Below, piece by piece: positions 9,168 through 17,105 of a stretch of DNA of 64,000 bases (position 1 is its first letter; every line of letters starts with the position of its first letter). The stretch comes from Limnoglobus roseus (GTDB lineage: Bacteria; Planctomycetota; Planctomycetia; Gemmatales; Gemmataceae): positions 8,942,163 to 9,006,162 of the forward strand of contig NZ_CP042425.1 in assembly GCF_008254045.1 (NCBI RefSeq), in the 5' to 3' direction. Both the position numbers and the translations under genes were made by a program. The notes below the pieces were generated by a model. It saw nothing but the letters and a program-made list of their open reading frames with translations. It was not told the origin of the DNA and did no database searches.

Positions 9168-10352
9168 ATGCCGACACCCGCGCCTTGCCGCGTCGGGCTT
9201 ATGATCGAGACCTCGAACGCATACTCCCGGGGGTTGATCCGCGGGGTGATGGGGTATGCCCGGCAACGGGGCGGGTGGTCGCTGTGGCTCGCCGAGTCCG
9301 AGCGAGGGCACGCCCCGTCGGCCCTCCGCCACTGGGACGGAGACGGGCTGATCGCTCGGGTTGAGAACCCACAAGTGGCCGCAGCGATCACGGCGACTGG
9401 CAAGCCGGTAGTGGACGTTAGTTCCGCCCGCCTCCTACCAGCCGCCCCGTGGGTGGAGACGGACGACGCGGCGATCGCGCAGGCCGCGTTCGAACACCTC
9501 TGCGGGCTAGGGCTGACCCACTTCGGCTACGCCGGGGATGAGCGGTTCAACTGGTCCCGGTGGCGGCAGCAGCATTTGGTGCAGGTCGCCGCCGCGGCCG
9601 GGTTCGATTGCTCGGTCTGCCCGGCCGTCGATCGCGAGCGGTGGGCGCGGCAGCGGGACGCAACTGCCGCCTGGCTCGCCGGGTTGCCCCGGCCGGTCGG
9701 CGTCCTGGCCTGCTACGACTTGCGCGCCCGCGAGGTGCTGGACGCCTGCCAAGTGGCCGGGCTGCGGGTGCCGGACGACGTAGCAGTCCTCGGTGTGGAC
9801 AACGACGAACTGCTCTGCGACTTGGCCGACCCGCCGCTGTCGAGCGTTGCCCCGAACGCCGCCCGCGCCGGGGCAGAGGCCGCCGCCTTGCTCGACCGCG
9901 TCCTGACCGGCGCGCCCGTTCCGCCGGCGGCCCACCTGATCCCACCCGTCGGGGTGATCCACCGGCAGTCGACCGACATCCTCGCAGTGGACGACCCGGA
10001 CGTGGCGGCCGCCGTCCGGTTCATCCGGGCGAACGCACCCCGCGGCATCGGGGTGGCCGACGTGTTGCGGGCGGTCCCGGTCTCCCGCCGCGTGCTGGAG
10101 GCCCGGTTCTCCAAGGTCCTCGGCCACACACCGCACGAAGAGATCGTCCGGGTCCAACTCGGCCGGGCCAAGGAACTGCTTGTTCAGACCGACCTGCCGC
10201 TCGCCGCCATCGCCGACCGGGTCGGGTTCGCCCATGCCGGGCACCTGAGCGTGGTGTTTAAAAAAGCAACCGGGCAATCCCCCGGCGAGTACCGCCGACA
10301 CTCGATCCCCACGCACGGCCCCGGCCGCCCGGACCAGTGGGCCGTGAAATAG
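9168..10352 (+). CDS. XylR-like AraC-family regulator with LacI-type sensor domain
   Basis: 394 aa, intact. Residues 1-285 form a LacI/periplasmic-binding-type sugar sensor (CRVGLMIETSNAYSRGLIRG, VGVLACYDLRAREVLDAC, DVAVLGVDNDELLCDLADPP). Residues 295-385 form a two-helix-turn-helix AraC DNA-binding domain (DLPLAAIADRVGFAHAGHLS, then TGQSPGEYRRHS). This is the XylR architecture; a sugar ligand would switch on the adjacent carbohydrate cluster. The ATG at 9168 is chosen because GGAGAGGG lies 8 bases upstream; an earlier in-frame start at 9120 has no such site. The gene lies between two inverted repeats and directly precedes the double esterase on the same strand. Confidence 0.85.
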   Translation: MPTPAPCRVGLMIETSNAYSRGLIRGVMGYARQRGGWSLWLAESERGHAPSALRHWDGDGLIARVENPQVAAAITATGKPVVDVSSARLLPAAPWVETDDAAIAQAAFEHLCGLGLTHFGYAGDERFNWSRWRQQHLVQVAAAAGFDCSVCPAVDRERWARQRDATAAWLAGLPRPVGVLACYDLRAREVLDACQVAGLRVPDDVAVLGVDNDELLCDLADPPLSSVAPNAARAGAEAAALLDRVLTGAPVPPAAHLIPPVGVIHRQSTDILAVDDPDVAAAVRFIRANAPRGIGVADVLRAVPVSRRVLEARFSKVLGHTPHEEIVRVQLGRAKELLVQTDLPLAAIADRVGFAHAGHLSVVFKKATGQSPGEYRRHSIPTHGPGRPDQWAVK

Positions 10353-10620
10353 CGTAGGGCCGTTGCGCATCTGCGCATTGCTGGCCGCCGGCGGGTCGGG
10401 CTACTCTTCTTACAACTCCGTCCCGTCTATCCCCGTGCCGGAACCGCCGTAGCCGATTGCGCGTCGTGAAAGCCGCCGGCGGGTCGCCTTCTTCTCTCCC
10501 GGAAGGATCGCCATGAGCAGACTCCGTTCCAGCCTGGTCGTCTGGGCCGTGCTGGCGTGCCCGGGCCTACCCGCGCAGGGTCCGCCCGGCGACGGGAAGG
10601 GCGACACGCCCGCGGGGTTC
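10286..10620 (+). repeat. Inverted repeat, right arm
   Basis: Partner of 8281-8595. It covers the last 22 or so codons of the XylR-like gene, the 160-bp gap and the first 36 or so codons of the esterase. It is in the intact, functional orientation, so the left arm is the derived copy. Confidence 0.75.
10362..10380. promoter_or_regulatory. Conserved dyad upstream of double esterase
   Basis: GTTGCGCATCTGCGCATTG, with two TGCGCA half-sites, lies between the regulator stop (10352) and the esterase start (10513). It is identical in the inverted copy at 8506-8523. It is a candidate operator for the XylR-like regulator. Confidence 0.3.
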
Positions 10621-12531
10621 CCCACGCCGCCCGAGGGGTTCGACAAGAAGCGGGACGCCGTCCCCCACGGCAAGTTGGAAACTATCGAGTACAGCTCGAC
10701 GACGGTCGGCGCGAAGCGGAAGGCGAGGGTGTACACGCCACCGGGGTACGACAAGGGCACGAAGTACCCGGTCCTGTACCTGCTCCACGGCATCGGCGGG
10801 GACGAAAACGAGTGGGCGCGGAACGGTTCCCCCGATGCCATCCTCGACAACCTGTACGCCGACAAGAAGGCGATGCCGATGATCGTCGTCCTGCCCAACG
10901 GCCGGGCGGCGACGGACGTGACGGCGAAGGACCCGTTCCCAAAGCAGGGGCCGGCGTTCGCCGCCTTCGAGAAGGACCTCCTGACCGACCTCATCCCGTT
11001 CGTCGAGAAGTCTTACGCGGTGAAGGCCGATCGCGAGTCGCGGGCGCTGGCCGGGCTGTCGATGGGGGGCGGGCAGTCGCTCAACTTCGGGCTGGGTAAC
11101 CTGGACACCTTCGCCTGGGTCGGCGGGTTCTCGTCGGCCCCGAACACGAAGAAGCCGAGCGACCTCATCAAGGACCCCGCCGACGCGGCCAAGAAACTGC
11201 GGCTGCTGTACGTGGCGTGCGGCGACAAGGACGGGGTGTTGCGGATCAGCGAGGGCGTCCACAAAATGCTCGACGACAAGAAGGTGCCGCACGAGTACCG
11301 CGTCATCCCCGGCGGCGCGCACGACTTCAAGGTGTGGAAGAGCGACCTGTACCACTTCGCCCAACTGATCTTCCGCGAGGTCGGTCAGGAGAAGCCGGGA
11401 ACCGAGAAGAAGGCTGACGAGCCGAGGCCCGCGGCGGCCCAGTCAGCCCCGGTCGAGGACTTCAAGCCGGCGTCCACCAACCAGGCCAGCAAGCCGTACC
11501 CGCAGGTGAACTCCGAGGGCCGCGTGCGGTTCCGCGTTGTCGCGCCGCAAGCCCAGAGCGTGAAGGTGCCCGAGTGGGGCGGCGTTACGCTGACGAAGGG
11601 CGCAGACGGTGCGTGGGTAGGGACCACCCGCCCCCTGGACGAAGGGTTCCACTACTACCGTATCAATGTCGACGGGGCCGACGTGCCGGACCCCAACAGC
11701 AAGCCGTACTACGGGGCGAGCCGATGGGGCAGTGCCGTCGAGGTTCCCGCCCGCGACGCGGACTTCTACGCCCTCAAGAACGTCCCGCACGGGCAACTCC
11801 GCGAGACGCTGTACTTATCGAAGGGCACGAACGCCATCCGCCGCTGCTTCATCTACACGCCACCCGGTTACGACGCGGATACCAGCAAACGCTACCCGGT
11901 ACTGTACCTCCAGCACGGGGCCGGCGAGGACGAGACCGGGTGGGGCGGCCAAGGTCACGCGGGTCTGATCCTGGACAACCTGCTCGCCACGGGGAAGGCC
12001 AAACCCTTCATCGTCGTGATGGACAACGGCGGCGGCATCGGCCCGCGACCGACGGCTCCGCCGGCCGCGGCCGGCGGGGCACCGCCCCGGCCGCGGTTCG
12101 ACTTCTCGACCTTCGCGAAGGTCGTGACGGAGGAACTGATCCCCCACGTCGATGCAAACTTCCGCACACTGGCCGACCAGCCGAACCGCGCAATGGCCGG
12201 GCTGTCGATGGGCGGCATGCAGACAAAGCAGATCACGCTCGCCAACCTCGACAAGTTCTCGCACATCGGCATGTTCAGCGGCGGTAGCATCGCCGCCGAC
12301 GAACCCGCCCTGGCCGACCCGGACGCCTTCAAAAAGAAGGTCAAACTGGTGTTCGTCAGCTACGGTAGCAAGGAGCGGACCGAGGCGGCCAAGAAGAACC
12401 ACGCGGCCCTCGAAAAGCTCGGGGTCAAGAGCGTCTACTACGAGTCGCCGGAGACGGCCCACGAGTGGCAGACCTGGCGGCGGAGCCTGTACCAGTTCGC
12501 GCCACTGCTATTCCAGCAGGCGGAGAAGTAA
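10513..12531 (+). CDS. Secreted double-domain esterase (two esterase-D/feruloyl-esterase-like domains around an E-set module)
   Basis: 672 aa with an N-terminal signal peptide. Two alpha/beta-hydrolase domains of the putative-esterase family (PF00756, as in feruloyl esterase XynZ) flank an immunoglobulin-like E-set/CBM48-type module at about residues 330-410. Each esterase has the conserved YTPPGYD, LYLxHG and AGLSMGG blocks, with nucleophile Ser183 in the first and Ser565 in the second. His ends are GAHDFKVW and TAHEWQTW. Expected role: hydrolysis of ester side groups (ferulate or acetate) on plant-type polysaccharide. The start has a GGAAGGATC ribosome site. A truncated copy of its 5' end lies inverted at 8281-8372. 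Confidence 0.85.
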   Translation: MSRLRSSLVVWAVLACPGLPAQGPPGDGKGDTPAGFPTPPEGFDKKRDAVPHGKLETIEYSSTTVGAKRKARVYTPPGYDKGTKYPVLYLLHGIGGDENEWARNGSPDAILDNLYADKKAMPMIVVLPNGRAATDVTAKDPFPKQGPAFAAFEKDLLTDLIPFVEKSYAVKADRESRALAGLSMGGGQSLNFGLGNLDTFAWVGGFSSAPNTKKPSDLIKDPADAAKKLRLLYVACGDKDGVLRISEGVHKMLDDKKVPHEYRVIPGGAHDFKVWKSDLYHFAQLIFREVGQEKPGTEKKADEPRPAAAQSAPVEDFKPASTNQASKPYPQVNSEGRVRFRVVAPQAQSVKVPEWGGVTLTKGADGAWVGTTRPLDEGFHYYRINVDGADVPDPNSKPYYGASRWGSAVEVPARDADFYALKNVPHGQLRETLYLSKGTNAIRRCFIYTPPGYDADTSKRYPVLYLQHGAGEDETGWGGQGHAGLILDNLLATGKAKPFIVVMDNGGGIGPRPTAPPAAAGGAPPRPRFDFSTFAKVVTEELIPHVDANFRTLADQPNRAMAGLSMGGMQTKQITLANLDKFSHIGMFSGGSIAADEPALADPDAFKKKVKLVFVSYGSKERTEAAKKNHAALEKLGVKSVYYESPETAHEWQTWRRSLYQFAPLLFQQAEK

Positions 12532-12677
12532 TTCGGACCGTTAGGCGACTCCGAATCGGGGTTGCCGGATTTCCAAACCCTGCCCCACCGGAGGGCGGCC
12601 CGTCTCTGAGCCGCTCAGATCACCGAACACCGTCGTCTGACCCTCCCCCGCGGCCGCTTGGCCCAGGAACCTGAAGC

Positions 12678-15600
12678 ATGCCTCGTCTTCTGCTCTTCGC
12701 ACTTTGCGGCCTGTTCGCCGCTTCGCCCGCCGTCGCCGCCCCGCCGGACCTAAAAATCTTGTTCCTGGGAGACCGCGGGGCGCATCGGCCGAAGGTCCGG
12801 TTCGACCAACTCGAGCCGATCATGGTGAAACGCGGCATCGCCCTGACCTACACCGACAGCCTCGACGCCCTCACCCTCGACAACCTGAACAAGTACGACG
12901 GGCTGGTGATCTACGCCAACCAGGACCGCGGGAAGCCCGAACACGTTCAGGCCATCCTCGACTACGTGGCCGCCGGCAAGGGGTTCATCCCGCTGCACTG
13001 TGGCAGCTTCTGTTTCACCAACGACGACAACTACGTCAAACTCGTGGGGGCGCAATTCCGGAACCACACGACCGGCGTGTTCCGCGCCAAGACGGTGCAG
13101 CCCGACCACCCGATCATGCGCGGGGTGCAGAGTTTCGAGAGTTGGGACGAGACCTACGTGCACCACAAGCACAACGAGACGAACCGGGTGGTGCTGGAGG
13201 TGCGGGCCGATCGCGCCCAGGAGGAGCCGTGGACGTGGGTGCGGACGCACGGCAAGGGCCGCGTCTTCTACACCGCCTGGGGCCACGACCACCGTACCTG
13301 GAGCCACGACGGTTTCCACACCCTCATCGAGCGGGGCATCCGCTGGGCTTGCGGGCAGGACCTAACGGACGCCCCACGGTACGCCGACGCCCCGAAGATG
13401 ACCAAGATTCAAGGCACCGACAAGGACTTCGAGTACGGCGAGGCGAAGGTGCCGTTCTACCCAGCCGGGCAGCGGTGGGGCACGCTGGGGGAGCCGATCA
13501 GCAAGATGCAGAAGCCGCTCTCACCGGCCGCGTCGATGAAGCACTACAGCGTGCCAGAGGGGTTCGAGGTCAAGCTGTTCGCCTCCGACGAGCAAATCGG
13601 CGGCAAGCCGATCGCGCAGACCTGGGACGACCGCGGGCGGCTGTGGATGGCGGTTACAAAGGACTACCCCAACGAGATGCGGCGGGCGGGCGAGGGCCGG
13701 GACAAGATCGTCGTGTGCGAGGACGCCGACGGCGACGGCATGGCCGACACGTTCACCGTCTTCGCCGACAAGCTCAGCATCCCCACCAGCCTGTTGTGCG
13801 TCCACGGCGGGGTACTCGTTCACCAAGCCCCGCACACGCTGTTCCTCAAGGACACCGACGGCGACGGTAAGGCCGACCTGCGGCAAGAACTCGTGACCGG
13901 CTGGGGCACCAACGACACCCACGCCGGGCCGAGCAACCTGCGCTACGGCCTCGACAACTGGGTGTACGGCATCGTCGGCTACAGCGGCCTCAACGCCACC
14001 GTGGCCGGCGAGCGGCTCCGCTTCGGCCAGGGCATCTACCGCTTCAAGCTGGAGAAGGACGGCGACCACAAGCTGGCGGTGGCCAAGTTCGAGCTGTTGC
14101 GGAACGTGAACAACAACGCCTGGGGCGTGGCGTTCAACGAGGACGGCGACCTGTTCGGCAGCACCGCCAACGGCTGCCCGATGGTCCACCTGCCGGTGCC
14201 GAACCGGTACTACGAGACGGTCCGCGGGCTGAACCCTGGCCCGCTGCCGAACATCGCCCTGAGTAACGCCTACCACCCGGTGACGGAGAAGGTCCGCGCG
14301 GTGGACTGGCACGGCGGGTTCACGGCCGGGGCCGGGTGCGCCGTCTACACCGCCCGCGCCTACCCGCCGGAGTACTGGAACCGCACCGCGTTCGTGAGCG
14401 ACCCGACCGGCCACCTCACGGCCGCGTTCGTGCTACAACCCAACGGCACCGACTACGTCGCCCGGTACGGGTGGAACCTGGCGGCCGCCGACGACGAGTG
14501 GGCCGCCCCGACCGACGCCCAGGTCGGCCCCGACGGCCACGTGTGGCTGATCGACTGGTACAACTTCATCGTCCAACACAACCCTACGCCGGCCGGGTTC
14601 AAGACCGGCAAGGGTGGGGCCTACGAGAGCGACCTGCGGGACAAGACGCACGGTCGGATCTACCGGCTCGTGTACACCGGGACTAAGCCGGCCCCGCCCA
14701 CGAACCTTGCGGCCGCCAAGACCGACGACCTGGTCGCGGCCCTGAAGTCGGACAACATGTTCTGGCGGCTGCACGCGCAGCGGCGGCTGGTCGAGGCGGG
14801 GGACAAGGCGGCCGGCGAGTCCCTCCGCAAACTCGCCGCGGACGCAACATCCTCCCCCCAAACCGTGCTGCACGCCGTCTGGGCACTGGACGGGCTGAAG
14901 GCGGGCGAGGGTGCCCCGGTCGGCCTGGACCACCCGTCGCCTGCCGTCCGCCGGGCCGTGCTACAGACGCTGCCGAAGGGGGCCAAATCGGCCGCGGCGA
15001 TCCCCGCCGCGAAGGTGCTCGACGACGCCGACCTGAGGGTGCGGTTGGCGGCCCTGCTGGCGTTGGCCGATCAGCCGTCGGCATCGGCCGCAGGGCCGGT
15101 CCTCGCGGCCCGCTTGGCCGCGCTCGAGGCGGGCACCGACAAGGGCCTCGCCGACGCCACACTCGCAGCGGCCGTGGCGCACGCCGGCCCGGTCCTCGCG
15201 GACCTGGCCGCAGGCAAGCACACTGGCGGGTCACGGGAAGTGCTGGCCGCGGTCGAGCGGGTCGCCGCCAGTTACGCGGCGAAAGCCCCCACCGACCTCG
15301 GCCAGTTGCTCGGCTCGCTCGGCGGCACCGCCGTGTCGGACGCCATCGTCACCGGGCTGGCGGGCGGATGGCCTGCGGCCCGGCCGGCCAAGCTGACCGC
15401 GGCCGACGAGGCGGCGTTCGTGAAGGCAACTGCCGCCACCTCGGCGGCCAGTCGCGGGCGGCTCCTCCGGCTGGCCGCGGCGTGGGGCGTGAAGGGGCTG
15501 GAAGCCCAACTCGCGGACGTGGCCCGCGGCCTGTTGGCGGTGGTCGCCGACGAGAAGGCGACCGATGCCGCCCGGCTGGACGCCGCCAAGCAAGTCGTGG

Positions 15601-16991
15601 AGGCCGTTCCCGCGGATGACCGGGCCGCCGGGGCGGTCGTCGCCGCCGTGACGGCCAAGACCAGCCCCGAACTGGCCCGCGGGCTGTTCGAGGCCCTGGG
15701 CACCGGCAAGGCCAAGGGCGTCGGCCCGGCCGTAGTGGCGAAGCTCGGCACCCTCCCCGCGTCGGTCCGCCCGGCCGCCCTCCGCCTCGTACTCTCCCGG
15801 CCCGAGTCGGCCGCCGCGTTCCTCGACGCCGTGGAGAAAGGGACCGTCCGCTTCGACCTGCTCGACCTCGACCAGAAGACGGCCCTCGCCGCCCACCCGG
15901 ACAAGGCGGTGGCCGAACGGGCCGCCAAGCTCCTGGCCCAGGGCGGCGGGCTGCCTAACTCCGACCGCCAGAAGGTGATCGACGATTACAAGGAGGTGGT
16001 GGCGAAGACGGGCGACCCCGTCAACGGCAAGAAGATCTTCCTGGCCCAGTGCTCCAAGTGCCACAAGCACGGCGGCGAGGGCGCGCAGATCGGCCCGGAC
16101 CTGACCGGTTTCGCCGTCCACCCCAAGGAGGAGACCCTTATCCACGTGCTCGACCCCTCCCGCAGCGTGGAGGGCAACTACAAGGCGTACGTCGTCCGGT
16201 TGCTCGACGGCCGCACCGCCACCGGGCTGCTGAGTGCCCAGACCAAGACGACGGTGGAGATCCTCGACGCCGAGAACCGGCGGCAGACGTTCGACCGCGG
16301 CGACCTGGAAGACGACCCGATCGAGTCGAAGAAGTCGCTCATGCCCGAGGGGTTCGAGAAGCTGATCCCCAAGGCCGAGTTCGCCGACCTGCTCGAATTC
16401 CTGGCCCAGAAAGGGAAGTACCTGCCGGTCCCGATCGACAAGGTGGCGACGGTGGTGACGACCCACGGCCTGGTGTCCAAGGACGGCGGCCCGGCCGAGC
16501 GGCTGGTGTTCCGGGACTGGAAGCCGAAGGAGTTCGAGGGCGTGCCGTTCGTGCTCGTGGACCCCAACGGCGAGACGACCCGGAACGCCGTCCTGCTCAA
16601 CGGCTCCGGCGGTGACGTGCCGGCGGCCATGCCGAAGAGCGTGACCCTGCCGTGCAACACCGCGGCCAAGGTCATCCACTTCTTGAGCGGGGTCGGGGTG
16701 GCGAGCCACCCGGCCGGCGAGAAGGGGACAGTGAGCCTGGTCGTGCGGCTGCACTACGCCGACGGGAAGACGGAGGACCACGAACTAAAGAACGGCGTGC
16801 ACTTCGCGGACTACGCCCGCCGGGTGGACGTGCCGGAGTCGAAATTCGCGTTCGCCCTGCGGCAGCAGCAGGTCCGCTACTTGGCCGTCGCCCCGAAGCG
16901 GACCGACGCGGTCATCAAGCAGATCGAGCTGGTGAAGGGCAAGGACTCGTCCGCCCCAATCGTGATGGCGGTGACGGTGGAGACGCCGTAA
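12678..16991 (+). CDS. PVC-type heme-binding CxxCH protein with N-terminal ThuA domain
   Basis: 1437 aa, secreted. Order: signal peptide (1-20); ThuA domain (about 22-235: FLGDRGAHRPKVRF, GKGFIPLHCGSFCFTNDDNY, VFYTAWGHDHRTW); membrane-bound-dehydrogenase-type beta-propeller (about 280-660: FEVKLFASDEQIGGKPIAQT, EDADGDGMADTFTVFADKL); Ala-rich HEAT-like repeats (about 680-1090); one cytochrome c domain with CSKCH near residue 1125 and distal Met in SLMPEG; then a further 190-residue C-terminal domain I do not recognise. Such planctomycete proteins are predicted heme-linked sugar oxidoreductases. ThuA domains occur in trehalose/sugar utilisation. The extra C-terminal domain and fused ThuA make it longer than typical members. 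Confidence 0.85.
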   Translation: MPRLLLFALCGLFAASPAVAAPPDLKILFLGDRGAHRPKVRFDQLEPIMVKRGIALTYTDSLDALTLDNLNKYDGLVIYANQDRGKPEHVQAILDYVAAGKGFIPLHCGSFCFTNDDNYVKLVGAQFRNHTTGVFRAKTVQPDHPIMRGVQSFESWDETYVHHKHNETNRVVLEVRADRAQEEPWTWVRTHGKGRVFYTAWGHDHRTWSHDGFHTLIERGIRWACGQDLTDAPRYADAPKMTKIQGTDKDFEYGEAKVPFYPAGQRWGTLGEPISKMQKPLSPAASMKHYSVPEGFEVKLFASDEQIGGKPIAQTWDDRGRLWMAVTKDYPNEMRRAGEGRDKIVVCEDADGDGMADTFTVFADKLSIPTSLLCVHGGVLVHQAPHTLFLKDTDGDGKADLRQELVTGWGTNDTHAGPSNLRYGLDNWVYGIVGYSGLNATVAGERLRFGQGIYRFKLEKDGDHKLAVAKFELLRNVNNNAWGVAFNEDGDLFGSTANGCPMVHLPVPNRYYETVRGLNPGPLPNIALSNAYHPVTEKVRAVDWHGGFTAGAGCAVYTARAYPPEYWNRTAFVSDPTGHLTAAFVLQPNGTDYVARYGWNLAAADDEWAAPTDAQVGPDGHVWLIDWYNFIVQHNPTPAGFKTGKGGAYESDLRDKTHGRIYRLVYTGTKPAPPTNLAAAKTDDLVAALKSDNMFWRLHAQRRLVEAGDKAAGESLRKLAADATSSPQTVLHAVWALDGLKAGEGAPVGLDHPSPAVRRAVLQTLPKGAKSAAAIPAAKVLDDADLRVRLAALLALADQPSASAAGPVLAARLAALEAGTDKGLADATLAAAVAHAGPVLADLAAGKHTGGSREVLAAVERVAASYAAKAPTDLGQLLGSLGGTAVSDAIVTGLAGGWPAARPAKLTAADEAAFVKATAATSAASRGRLLRLAAAWGVKGLEAQLADVARGLLAVVADEKATDAARLDAAKQVVEAVPADDRAAGAVVAAVTAKTSPELARGLFEALGTGKAKGVGPAVVAKLGTLPASVRPAALRLVLSRPESAAAFLDAVEKGTVRFDLLDLDQKTALAAHPDKAVAERAAKLLAQGGGLPNSDRQKVIDDYKEVVAKTGDPVNGKKIFLAQCSKCHKHGGEGAQIGPDLTGFAVHPKEETLIHVLDPSRSVEGNYKAYVVRLLDGRTATGLLSAQTKTTVEILDAENRRQTFDRGDLEDDPIESKKSLMPEGFEKLIPKAEFADLLEFLAQKGKYLPVPIDKVATVVTTHGLVSKDGGPAERLVFRDWKPKEFEGVPFVLVDPNGETTRNAVLLNGSGGDVPAAMPKSVTLPCNTAAKVIHFLSGVGVASHPAGEKGTVSLVVRLHYADGKTEDHELKNGVHFADYARRVDVPESKFAFALRQQQVRYLAVAPKRTDAVIKQIELVKGKDSSAPIVMAVTVETP

Positions 16992-17105
16992 CGGTGCGCC
17001 GGACGGTGCCGGTCACCGACTGCCGGGTACGATCAAGGGGGCGACGCACGGGAAGCCTTACCCCGTGCATTCGCCGTCCCGGCCCGATCGGTTCGAGAGT
17101 GACTC

